Assembly: GCA_021413865.1 (NCBI GenBank)
Contig: JAIOPN010000049.1
Span: forward strand, 103,038 to 167,037
DNA from: Planctomycetota bacterium
Lineage (GTDB): Bacteria; Planctomycetota; Phycisphaerae; Phycisphaerales; Phycisphaeraceae
Direction of reading: 5' to 3'
DNA: 64,000 bases
Shown here: positions 23,579 through 31,467 of the stretch, one piece after another
Numbering within the stretch: position 1 is the first letter of the stretch
How the letters are laid out: each line of letters opens with the position of its first letter
The notes under the pieces: model-generated
Told to the model about the DNA's origin: nothing
Database searches by the model: none
Seen by the model: the letters and a program-made list of their open reading frames with translations, nothing else
Position numbers and translations under genes: made by a program

Positions 23579-24778
23579 GTGAGCGACACGACCAAGACCA
23601 ACCTCGCCGACCTGAGCTGCCCCGGCTGTGGCTACCACCTCGCCGGGCTGGCCGAGGGGCGGTCATGCCCGGAGTGCGGCCAGCCCGACGCCCTGCGCGC
23701 CGCCGAGCGCCGCGCCGCGGTGCCGTACCACCCCTGGCTGCACCGCACGGCCGTGCTCTTCGCGTTGGCCACCTTCGTGCTCGTCCTGCTGGGCGGCAAC
23801 GTCACCAGCCGTGAGGCAGGCCTCTCCGTGCCCGACGGTTTCACGGTGTACGGCTACAACCTCTTCGCCTTTCCCTACGCACACTGGGTCGGCGGCATCT
23901 GGCACGAGCACGTCCACCGTCTTATGGGAGCGAGCGTTGGCATCCTCGCCATCGTCGTTATGGTCTGGCTGCTCGTGACCCAGAAGCCGCGCCTCTGGCT
24001 CCGCGCGGCCGGTGTTGTCACCCTGGGCATGATCGTGCTGCAGGGCTACCTCGGCGGCAAGCGCGTGGACCTGATCTCCACGCCGCTGGCCATTCTTCAC
24101 GGCATCCACGGCCAGCTCATCCTCTGCATGACCGTCCTGCTCGCCGCCGCCACCAGCCGGTACTGGGCGATCCACGCCTCCGAGGCGCGCCCCACGATCA
24201 CCGGCATCGCCGCCCGCCGCGCCCGTGCGATTTGCTATGTGCTGCTCGCGTCTCTCTTCCTCCAACTCACGCTCGGCGCCACCATGCGACACACCAGCGC
24301 GGGCCTGGCGATCCCCGATTTTCCCGCCTCCTACGGCCAGGTCGTTCCCCCGTTCACGCAGCAAGGTATCGACACCGCCGCAACGCGCGATGGTTCCTAC
24401 GACGAATACGCCCCCTCATTCACCCCCGCGCAGGTCGGTATCCACTTCGCCCACCGCGTCTGGGCGCTGGGCGTTGTCGCAGCAATCATGGCCGCGGTCG
24501 CCGTCCTCGCCCGCTCCTTCGCCGCCGAGCCGCTCATCCGACGGCCTCTGCTGGCGCTGGTCATGCTCACGCTCGTGCAACTGGCGCTGGGGGCGTCGGT
24601 CATCTGGTCGAAGCGGACGCCCGATCTGGCCACCGCGCATCAGGCGACCGGCGCGGCCATCCTCGCCGTCGCGGCGCTGACCGCCTTCCGCGTCCACCTC
24701 TTCACGCGATCATCGTCGCGTGCCCCCTTGCCCGTTCCTCACGCCGCACGCCCCGCGATAGGGGGGAGCCCGGCATGA
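23579..24778 (+). CDS. ctaA: heme A synthase (Cox15/CtaA) with N-terminal zinc ribbon
   Basis: Heme A synthase oxidises the C8 methyl of heme O to the formyl group of heme A. Eight membrane helices are predicted, and conserved histidines lie in HEHVHRLMG, HGIHGQL, HFAHRVWALG and AHQATGA. Oddly, residues 14-33 form a treble-clef-type ribbon (Cys14-x2-Cys17, Cys30-x2-Cys33, CPGCGYHL...CPECG), a planctomycete-style module not found in standard Cox15. The start is GTG at 23579 with no clear ribosome site. It lies 45 bp after coxA and overlaps ctaB by 4 bp, which supplies heme O. 399 residues. Confidence 0.9.
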   Translation: MSDTTKTNLADLSCPGCGYHLAGLAEGRSCPECGQPDALRAAERRAAVPYHPWLHRTAVLFALATFVLVLLGGNVTSREAGLSVPDGFTVYGYNLFAFPYAHWVGGIWHEHVHRLMGASVGILAIVVMVWLLVTQKPRLWLRAAGVVTLGMIVLQGYLGGKRVDLISTPLAILHGIHGQLILCMTVLLAAATSRYWAIHASEARPTITGIAARRARAICYVLLASLFLQLTLGATMRHTSAGLAIPDFPASYGQVVPPFTQQGIDTAATRDGSYDEYAPSFTPAQVGIHFAHRVWALGVVAAIMAAVAVLARSFAAEPLIRRPLLALVMLTLVQLALGASVIWSKRTPDLATAHQATGAAILAVAALTAFRVHLFTRSSSRAPLPVPHAARPAIGGSPA

Positions 24779-25707
24779 CGCAACTCACCGGCCCCAACGA
24801 GAATGTGCTCACCCTCCCGCCCGCCGCGGCGAGGTCCGTGATGCACATGGCGCTCTCTGATGTCAGCCAGCTCACCAAGCCGCGTATCACGCTGCTCGTG
24901 GTCGCCACCGCCTGGATCGGCTTTGTCATCGGCTCCGACGCGGCCCACGTCGTCCACCCATGGGTCGTCCTGGCGGGCACGCTCGTCGGCACGGCTTTGT
25001 CGTGCATGGGCGCCAGCGCCTTCAACCAGGTGCTGGAGCGCGATGTTGACGCCCTGATGAACCGCACCAAGGACCGGCCGATCCCCTCGGGCCGGGTCTC
25101 GGTCACGGCCGCGGCGCTGCTGGGCACGGTGCTCTCCTGCCTGGGTGTGGGCATCCTCGCCGTTACGACCAACACGGCGACCGCCGCGCTCTCGGCGATC
25201 ACCATCCTGAGCTACGCCCTGATCTACACGCCCATGAAGCGCGTCTCCAGCGTCTGCACCATCGTCGGGGCCGTCCCCGGCGCGCTGCCGCCGGTGATGG
25301 GTTACGTCGCGGCGGCGGGGGGGCCGGGCGTCGCGGCGTGGGCGATGTTCGCCATCCTCTTCCTCTGGCAGTTGCCGCACTTCCTGGCCATCGCCTGGCT
25401 CTACCGGGACGACTACGCCGCCGCGGGCCTGCCTATGCTGCCCGTGCTCGATCCTGATGGCCGCGCCACCGCGCGGCAAATCCTGCTGGGCTGTCTCGTC
25501 ATGCTGCCCATCGGGCTCGCGCCCACCGCCGTGGGCATGAGCGGCAAAATCTATTTCGTCGGAGCCCTGATCGCCGGGCTGGTCTTCCTGGCGTTCGGCG
25601 TCCGTCTCGCCCTCAACCGCACCCGCGCCAACGCGCGGGCGCTCTTCTTCGCCTCACTCGTGTATCTTCCCCTGGTCTTCGCGCTCATGGTCATTGACCG
25701 AGCCTGA
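24775..25707 (+). CDS. ctaB: protoheme IX farnesyltransferase (heme O synthase)
   Basis: CtaB/CyoE attaches farnesyl to protoheme, giving heme O for the heme A synthase encoded just upstream. The product of 310 residues has the UbiA-type motifs: NQVLERDVDALMNRTKDRP (aspartate-rich) and the second loop YRDDYAAAGLPMLPV. About nine membrane helices are present. The ATG at 24775 overlaps the ctaA stop (ATGA) and follows GGGGGGAG, indicating translational coupling. The open frame further upstream is the antiphase of ctaA and was not used. Confidence 0.94.
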   Translation: MTQLTGPNENVLTLPPAAARSVMHMALSDVSQLTKPRITLLVVATAWIGFVIGSDAAHVVHPWVVLAGTLVGTALSCMGASAFNQVLERDVDALMNRTKDRPIPSGRVSVTAAALLGTVLSCLGVGILAVTTNTATAALSAITILSYALIYTPMKRVSSVCTIVGAVPGALPPVMGYVAAAGGPGVAAWAMFAILFLWQLPHFLAIAWLYRDDYAAAGLPMLPVLDPDGRATARQILLGCLVMLPIGLAPTAVGMSGKIYFVGALIAGLVFLAFGVRLALNRTRANARALFFASLVYLPLVFALMVIDRA

Positions 25708-25725
25708 TCTAAGGACTCTCCCCCC

Positions 25726-26358
25726 ATGTCACACGCCGCCGCAATCTCCCCCGCCCGTAAGTCCAAGGAGCCCGTGCTCATGGCGCATGGCTCGGTCCTC
25801 GTGACCGGGATCACCAACGGCAAGATCGCCACCTGGCTCTTCCTGGGCTCTGAGGTCATGTTCTTCACCGGCCTCATCGGCGCCTACATCGTCCTCCGCG
25901 GCGGCCAGGGCTGGACCAACTGGCCTGACCCCACCAAGGCGCTCAACGTCCCCCTCACCGCATTCAACACCTTCCTGCTCATCTGCTCCTCCGTCACCCT
26001 CGTGTACGGCCTCCAGGGAATCCAGGCCGACAACAAACGGCAGGGCAACATCGGCCTCTGGCTCACCACCCTCTTCGGGGCGGTCTTCGTCGGCGTGCAG
26101 GGTTACGAGTACTACGAGCTCTACCATCACGGCGTCAGGCCCGACGCCAACCTCTTCGGCTCCTGCTTCTACGCCATGACCGGGTTCCACGGCCTGCACG
26201 TCTTCCTGGGCGTCGTCGCGCTGCTCGTCCTCTCCATCATGGGCCTGTGCGGCAAGTTCAACTCCAAAAATTACGCCGCCGTTGAGCTCACCGGCCTATA
26301 CTGGCACTTCGTTGACCTGGTCTGGATCATCCTCTTCGCCATCGTTTACCTGATGTAA
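25726..26358 (+). CDS. coxC: cytochrome c oxidase subunit III
   Basis: This 210-residue membrane protein has five helices, the length of the short bacterial subunit III that lacks the first two helices. Motifs are WLFLGSEVMFFTGLIGAYIVLR, GSCFYAMTGFHGLHVFLG and the C-terminal VELTGLYWHFVDLVWIILF with the conserved His of the TGLYWHFVD helix. It stabilises subunit I and the proton uptake path. It starts 18 bp after ctaB within the same operon. Confidence 0.94.
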   Translation: MSHAAAISPARKSKEPVLMAHGSVLVTGITNGKIATWLFLGSEVMFFTGLIGAYIVLRGGQGWTNWPDPTKALNVPLTAFNTFLLICSSVTLVYGLQGIQADNKRQGNIGLWLTTLFGAVFVGVQGYEYYELYHHGVRPDANLFGSCFYAMTGFHGLHVFLGVVALLVLSIMGLCGKFNSKNYAAVELTGLYWHFVDLVWIILFAIVYLM

Positions 26359-26402
26359 CACACCGGCCGCCGCCGCGCCGCTCCCCCAACGAGTTTCACA
26401 CC

Positions 26403-26921
26403 ATGTCCACCACCACCGCACCGACGCACGACCACGAAGCCGCCCACGATCACGGCCACGCCGTCCCCCTCTGGGGCCTCTTCCTCGCCCTGCTCGCGCT
26501 CACCGCCGGCGAGGTGGCGCTCTTCGAGATATGGCACCAGACCCAGCAGCACAACGCCGCCGGCGAGGTCACCTGGCAATTAATGCCCAAGTTCGCCATG
26601 GTCCTGCTCCTGCTGGTCTTCACGCTCCCCAAGGCCGCCATCGTGCTGATCTTCTTCATGCACCTTAAGTTCGAGAAGCAGTTCATCGTCCTGCTGGCGC
26701 TGATCCCCTTCGTCTTCGCCACCATCGCCGTGCTGCCCACCCTGACGGACATCACGACGCTCCTCCACCACGGCCAGACCTACAACGGCGTCCCGCACGA
26801 ACAGCTCGGCGGCTTCAACCCGCACGGCGCAAGCCACGGTGAAGGCCACGGCGGAGCACCCACGGAGGCACACGAGCCTCCGGCCACCGCCCCCGCCGGC
26901 GCGGAAACCCCGGCCCACTGA
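26403..26921 (+). CDS. coxD: cytochrome c oxidase subunit IV (prokaryotic type)
   Basis: The 172-residue product has the three-helix core of prokaryotic COX4 proteins (PLWGLFLALLALTAGEVALF, LPKAAIVLIFFMHLKFEK, FIVLLALIPFVFATIAVLP). The motif KAxLVxxFFMHLKFE is diagnostic. The N-terminus (HDHEAAHDHGHA) and the C-terminus (HGASHGEGHGG...) are rich in His, perhaps for metal handling during oxidase assembly. It closes the oxidase genes proper, 44 bp after coxC, and is 42 bp before the ABC ATPase. Confidence 0.88.
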   Translation: MSTTTAPTHDHEAAHDHGHAVPLWGLFLALLALTAGEVALFEIWHQTQQHNAAGEVTWQLMPKFAMVLLLLVFTLPKAAIVLIFFMHLKFEKQFIVLLALIPFVFATIAVLPTLTDITTLLHHGQTYNGVPHEQLGGFNPHGASHGEGHGGAPTEAHEPPATAPAGAETPAH

Positions 26922-26963
26922 GCCCGCGCCACCGCGCGGCAGACCCCGTTTCTCCACCGCGCC

Positions 26964-28028
26964 ATGATGCAGGCCTCCCCAACCATCCCGCCCGCCGACG
27001 CCCCGATCGACGCGACCCCCGCCGTCGCCGTCGATGACCTCACGCACCGTTACGCATCAGCCTCAACGGAGACCGACCGCCCCGCGCTCGATGCCGTCTC
27101 CTTCACCGTCTGCCCGGGTGAAATCTTCGGCATCCTCGGCCCCAACGGCGGCGGCAAGACCACCCTCTTCCGCATCCTCGCCACCACGCTCAGGCCCACC
27201 TCCGGCAGCGTCCGTGTGTTCGACGAAGACCCTGTCGCGCACCCCGCGGCCGTCCGCGGCCAGCTCGGCGTTGTCTTCCAGCACCCCAGCCTCGACGTCA
27301 AGCTCACCGCGTGGGAAAACCTCCTGCACCAGGGCCACCTCTATGGCCTCTCGGGCGCCGACCTGCGCGACCGCATCACCCGCGCCCTCCAGGCCGTGGG
27401 CCTCTTCGACCGCCGCGACGACTTCGTCGAGCGATTCTCCGGCGGCATGCGCCGCCGCGTCGAGATCGCCAAGGCAGTGCTCCACGCCCCGCGGCTGCTC
27501 CTGCTCGACGAACCGGCCACGGGGCTCGACCCCGGCGCGCGGCGCGACGTCTGGCGTCAGCTCGAACGGCTCCGTGACGAGGAGGGCGTCACCATCGCCC
27601 TGACCACCCACCTGATGGACGAGGCCGACCGCTGCGATCGGTTGGCGATCCTCTCGGGCGGAAAACTCGTCGCGCAGGGCACGCCGTCGGAATTAAAGTC
27701 GCGCATCGGCGGCGACGTGGTGAGCCTCGAGGCCGAGCCAGCCGGCGACCCCGCCGCCGCGGACGAGTTGGCCCGCCTCATCACCGAGAAATTCGGCCCC
27801 TGGGAGCAAGGCTCCGCCCCCGCCGTGATCGACGGCCGCGTCCGTATCGAGCGCGACCGTGGGGCCACCTTCGTCGCCACGCTCGCCTCCGCCTTTCCCG
27901 GTAAGGTGCGTTCCATCACCGTCGGCCGGCCCACGCTCGACGACGTCTTCATGCACGTGACCGGCCGCGCCATGACCGATGCACCGGATAGCACCCAGCC
28001 GCCGCCCCGTTCCCGTTCACGCCACTGA
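26964..28028 (+). CDS. ABC transporter ATP-binding protein (DrrA/CcmA-like)
   Basis: This 354-residue ATPase has Walker A GPNGGGKT (59-66), the signature FSGGMRRRVE, Walker B RLLLLDEPATGLD and the switch TTHLMDEADRCD. After the ATPase core comes a C-terminal domain ending GRPTLDDVFMHVTG, typical of ABC-2-type exporters (DrrA, NatA, CcmA). Such ATPases normally pair with an ABC-2 permease, yet the gene that follows, overlapping by one base (TGATG), is of the LolC/FtsX type. Its place at the end of the oxidase operon hints at a role in oxidase or cofactor assembly, though this is inference. Confidence 0.85.
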   Translation: MMQASPTIPPADAPIDATPAVAVDDLTHRYASASTETDRPALDAVSFTVCPGEIFGILGPNGGGKTTLFRILATTLRPTSGSVRVFDEDPVAHPAAVRGQLGVVFQHPSLDVKLTAWENLLHQGHLYGLSGADLRDRITRALQAVGLFDRRDDFVERFSGGMRRRVEIAKAVLHAPRLLLLDEPATGLDPGARRDVWRQLERLRDEEGVTIALTTHLMDEADRCDRLAILSGGKLVAQGTPSELKSRIGGDVVSLEAEPAGDPAAADELARLITEKFGPWEQGSAPAVIDGRVRIERDRGATFVATLASAFPGKVRSITVGRPTLDDVFMHVTGRAMTDAPDSTQPPPRSRSRH

Positions 28029-29497
28029 TGTCGCGTATGTTCAAGCTCACCCTCATCCTCCGCTACCTCCGCCGCAAGCTCGCGCCGCTCTTCGCGATGC
28101 TCGCCGTCACGCTCTGCACCGCGATGGTCATCGTCGTTATCAGCGTCATGGGCGGGTTCCTGGACATGATGCGATCCGCCGTCCGCACGCTCTCGGGCGA
28201 CATTACCATCTCCGGCGACCTCACCGGTTTCGCGGGCTACGAGGACCTGATCGCCCGGCTCAAGAAGCTCCCAAGCGTCAGCGCCGCGACGCCGGTGATC
28301 CATTCCTACGGCCTCCTGGACGTGGACGGCTACATCGCCCGCGTGGAGGTCGAGGGCATCGATCCCCAGGGGCTCGAAGAAGTCACCGGCTTTCGCCGCA
28401 CGCTGCTCTGGAGCAGCGAGAGCGTCTTGTCGCAGCTGAGTGCAGGCATGCCGGACCCCGGCACCCTTTCCGGGGAGCAAAAAAAATACTTTGAGGAGGC
28501 GAAGCAGAGCGTTGAGAAGATGGACCTGGTCGGCGCGGCCATGTCGATGAAGCCGCCGGAGGGTTGGGGCGACCTGCCCGCCATCGTGCCGGGCATCGAG
28601 GTCAGCCCCGGCAACCGCCGCGACGGCAAGGGGCAGTATTCGTTCAACAACTCCTCCGTGCGCTCCGACGTCGCGCTGACGGTCCTGCGCCTGTCGCAGC
28701 GCGGCCAACCCGTCGAGCCGGCGATCCAGCGGTTCACTGTCGTGAACGAGTTCAAGTCCGGCCTGTACGACATCGACGCCAGTCGTGTTTACGTCCCTTT
28801 CGCCAGGCTCCAGAAGATGCTCATGATGGACCCCTACCCCGCCGTGGACCCTGACACCGGCGAGCCCACCGGCAAGACGGCGTCCGGCAGGGCGACGCGC
28901 ATCGTGGTGCGTGGGCGGGAGGGCGTGCCGCTGGACCAGATCGAGCAGGCCGTCAGCGACGAGACCCGCCTCTGGCTGCGCGACAATCCGGCCACGATCA
29001 CGGTTATGACCTGGCAGGACCAGCACCGCACGTTCCTGGGCGCCGTGGAAAAAGAAAAGGGTCTGCTCACCCTCCTCTTCGCCGGTATCAGCGTCGTGGC
29101 CGTGGCGATGATCGGCGTGATCTTCTACATGATCGTGTTGGAGAAGACGCGTGACATCGGTGTGCTCCGCGCCCTGGGCGCCTCACGCGGCGGCATCGCC
29201 TCCGTCTTCATGGGCTACGGCCTGGCGATCGGCGTCATCGGGTCGCTCCTGGGCCTGGCGCTCGCCACCGCCGTCGTCAAAAACCTCAACGAGATACAGG
29301 ACTTCCTCTTCTACGCCTTCGGCTTCAAGATGTGGGACCCCCGGGTGTACTACTTCGACAAGATCCCCGGCAACCTCAACCCCGTCGAGGTCACGGTCAT
29401 CATCATCGTCGCCATCCTCGCCAGCCTTGTCGGCTCCATTGTACCCGCCATCCTCGCCTCGCTCCTCAACCCCGTTGAGGCCCTCCGCTACGAGTGA
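28028..29497 (+). CDS. LolC/E-like (FtsX/MacB-type) ABC transporter permease
   Basis: The 489-residue protein has one N-terminal helix (RYLRRKLAPLFAMLAVTLCTAMVIVVISVMGGF), a large extracytoplasmic domain of about 320 residues, and three C-terminal helices of the FtsX domain (about 360-480, with GVLRALGASRGGIASVFMGYGL). This is the architecture of LolC/LolE, which extract lipoproteins from the inner membrane, and of MacB. Its start codon overlaps the stop of the ATPase gene, so the two are surely co-expressed. A LolD-class ATPase would be the expected partner; the one present is of another class. Confidence 0.8.
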   Translation: MSRMFKLTLILRYLRRKLAPLFAMLAVTLCTAMVIVVISVMGGFLDMMRSAVRTLSGDITISGDLTGFAGYEDLIARLKKLPSVSAATPVIHSYGLLDVDGYIARVEVEGIDPQGLEEVTGFRRTLLWSSESVLSQLSAGMPDPGTLSGEQKKYFEEAKQSVEKMDLVGAAMSMKPPEGWGDLPAIVPGIEVSPGNRRDGKGQYSFNNSSVRSDVALTVLRLSQRGQPVEPAIQRFTVVNEFKSGLYDIDASRVYVPFARLQKMLMMDPYPAVDPDTGEPTGKTASGRATRIVVRGREGVPLDQIEQAVSDETRLWLRDNPATITVMTWQDQHRTFLGAVEKEKGLLTLLFAGISVVAVAMIGVIFYMIVLEKTRDIGVLRALGASRGGIASVFMGYGLAIGVIGSLLGLALATAVVKNLNEIQDFLFYAFGFKMWDPRVYYFDKIPGNLNPVEVTVIIIVAILASLVGSIVPAILASLLNPVEALRYE

Positions 29498-29520
29498 CCG
29501 GCGAGGCACGCCCCACCAAG

Positions 29521-29545
29521 GCACACCCGCTTCAGCGGGCCGTGT
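29521..29545 (+). repeat. dispersed palindromic repeat, copy 1
   Basis: CCCGCT-TC-AGCGGG (29526-29541) is a 6-bp stem followed by CCGTGT, 28 bp after the permease stop. A copy matching at about 22 of 26 positions lies at 62521-62545. The remaining bases to 29643 hold nothing else recognisable. Confidence 0.5.
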
Positions 29546-29643
29546 CCGCCGATGAACAGGGGTTCCCTCCTCCTCCTTGACCACCGCCCGCGATTGAGCG
29601 ATCCTGCGCCTCCCGGGGCGTCACCCAGAGCGAGGGCAAGGCG

Positions 29644-30663
29644 ATGATGCGTCTCATCCAGATCACGCACAAAGAGCAGGGCCGGCGCGTCGCGGTCGTT
29701 AGCGACGGCGATGCACGCCTGCTCGCCACGCACCGCTCCATCCACGCGCTGGCGATGGAGGCGATCCGCCGCAAGTCAACCCTCGAAAAAACCGCCGCCG
29801 CCGACGCGACCGGCCCGGTGGTTTCGTATGACGAGATATACACCGGTCGCTCGGCGTGGACGCTCCTGCCCGCCTTCGACCACCCCGACGAGCCGGCGCG
29901 CTGCATGGTGGCGGGCACCGGGCTGACACACAAAGCCAGCGCCGAGCGCCGCCAGGCGATGCACGTCGCCGCCGGCGGGGCGGAGAAAAAGGAAGAAGTC
30001 GTCACCGACTCCATGCGCATGTTCCGCTGGGGCCTGGAGGGCGGCAGGCCCGCCGCCGGCGCGATCGGCGTGCAGCCCGAGTGGTTCTACAAGGGCGACG
30101 GCCAGGTGCTCCGCGCCCACAACCAGGTCCTTGAGGTGCCGACCTTCGGCGATGACGGCGGGGAGGAACCCGAGATCGCCGGCGCCTACGTCATCACCCC
30201 CGGCGGCACCCCGCGTCGCGTCGGTTTCATGATCGGCAACGAGTTCTCCGACCACGTCATGGAACGCAAGAACTACCTCTACCTCGCCCCATCGAAGCTG
30301 CGCAACTGCGCCGTCGGGCCCGAATTGGTCACCGGCGTCGATTTCACCAGCGTGACCGGCGAGGTGAAGATCGAGCGCGGCGACGAGGCCGCATGGTCCA
30401 TGGCGGTCTCCACCGGCGAGGCGAACATGTCGCACTCGTTGGCCAACCTCGAACATCACCAGTTCAAGTACCCCCAGCACCGCAGGCCCGGCGATGCCCA
30501 CGTCCACTTCTACGGCGCCGACGCCTTCAGCTTCGGCGGGGCCGTCACACTCAAGGACGGCGACGTGATGGTCGTCGAGTGGAAGGGCTTCGGTCGCCCG
30601 CTCAGGAACCCGCTCCGCATCAACCGCGCCGCCGACCCGTTCGTGCGGGTCGAGCCGCTGTGA
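29644..30663 (+). CDS. GguC/AraD1-type fumarylacetoacetate-hydrolase-fold protein
   Basis: This 339-residue protein belongs to the GguC/AraD1 branch of the FAH superfamily. Visible landmarks are CMVAGTGLTHKASAERRQAMH, GVQPEWFYKGDGQVLRAH, EPEIAGAYVI, VGFMIGNEFSDH (metal-binding Glu/Asp region) and KLRNCAVGPEL. Relatives act on 2-keto-3-deoxy sugar acids such as L-2-keto-3-deoxyarabonate, or sit next to sugar ABC transporters (ggu genes). Both contexts exist here: an alpha-ketoglutarate semialdehyde dehydrogenase lies two genes on and a sugar permease three genes on. It is therefore a candidate dehydratase or hydrolase in non-phosphorylating pentose or deoxyhexose oxidation. Confidence 0.78.
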   Translation: MMRLIQITHKEQGRRVAVVSDGDARLLATHRSIHALAMEAIRRKSTLEKTAAADATGPVVSYDEIYTGRSAWTLLPAFDHPDEPARCMVAGTGLTHKASAERRQAMHVAAGGAEKKEEVVTDSMRMFRWGLEGGRPAAGAIGVQPEWFYKGDGQVLRAHNQVLEVPTFGDDGGEEPEIAGAYVITPGGTPRRVGFMIGNEFSDHVMERKNYLYLAPSKLRNCAVGPELVTGVDFTSVTGEVKIERGDEAAWSMAVSTGEANMSHSLANLEHHQFKYPQHRRPGDAHVHFYGADAFSFGGAVTLKDGDVMVVEWKGFGRPLRNPLRINRAADPFVRVEPL

Positions 30664-30699
30664 ATCAGATTGAAGTCGAACAACCCCCGGAACCCATCC

Positions 30700-31467
30700 A
30701 TGCGACTTGAACGCCTCCGCGCCCCGCAGCTCCGTGAACTCTCGCGCGACACCATCGTCGTCGTCCCCGTGGCCGCCATCGAGCAGCACGGCCCGCACCT
30801 GCCCGTGGGCACCGACACCTTCATCGCCGACGGCCTGGCCGACGCGACCGACAAGCTATGCAACCAGAAGCTCCTCATCCTCCCCGTGCAGCGGTTCGGC
30901 TGCAGCGACCACCACATGCACTTCGGCGGCACGCTGACGCTCACGCACGAGACCTTCGAGGCCAACGCGATGGAGCTGATCGACTCCATGCGCCGCCACG
31001 GCTTCCGCCGTTTCTTCATCCTCAACGCGCACGGCGGCAATCAGGCGATCGGCGGCGTCATCGCCGAGCGCTGCTCGATCAAGTGGCCCGACCTGGAGGT
31101 GATGTTCGCCTCCTGGTGGCAGACGGCCGCCAAGGGGCTGCGCGAGTTCGTCGAGGGCGAGTACCCGAGCATCGGCCACGCCTGCGAGTTCGAGACGAGC
31201 ATGATGCTCGTGCTCCAGCCCGACCTCGTGGACATGAAGGCGGCGGAGGACGGCGGGTTCGTCCACCCCGCGCCGCAGCTCCGCGGCGACCTGCTGGGCG
31301 GCAGTGACGCGAAGCTCTCCATCCCGTTCCACAAGATGACCGCCAACGGGGTCTTCGGTCGGCCCACGCTGGCGACGAAGGAAAAAGGCCAGCGCGTCAT
31401 CGACCATACCGCCCAGACGATGAAGAAACTGCTCGGCTCCGTCTGGGGCGAAGGAGCGGTCTCGTGA
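30700..31467 (+). CDS. creatininase-family amidohydrolase
   Basis: This 255-residue metal-dependent amidohydrolase has the family motif IEQHGPHLPVGTD, giving the ligand set Glu28, His30 and Asp39, then NAHGGN and a GHACEFETSMML block with further ligands. The family includes creatininase, the mycofactocin peptidase and riboflavin-pathway FAPy deformylase; the substrate here is unknown. The ATG at 30700 is preferred over a TTG at 30670. Its stop overlaps the next start (GTGA), so it is translationally coupled to the semialdehyde dehydrogenase gene and may hydrolyse an amide or lactam in the same route. Confidence 0.82.
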   Translation: MRLERLRAPQLRELSRDTIVVVPVAAIEQHGPHLPVGTDTFIADGLADATDKLCNQKLLILPVQRFGCSDHHMHFGGTLTLTHETFEANAMELIDSMRRHGFRRFFILNAHGGNQAIGGVIAERCSIKWPDLEVMFASWWQTAAKGLREFVEGEYPSIGHACEFETSMMLVLQPDLVDMKAAEDGGFVHPAPQLRGDLLGGSDAKLSIPFHKMTANGVFGRPTLATKEKGQRVIDHTAQTMKKLLGSVWGEGAVS

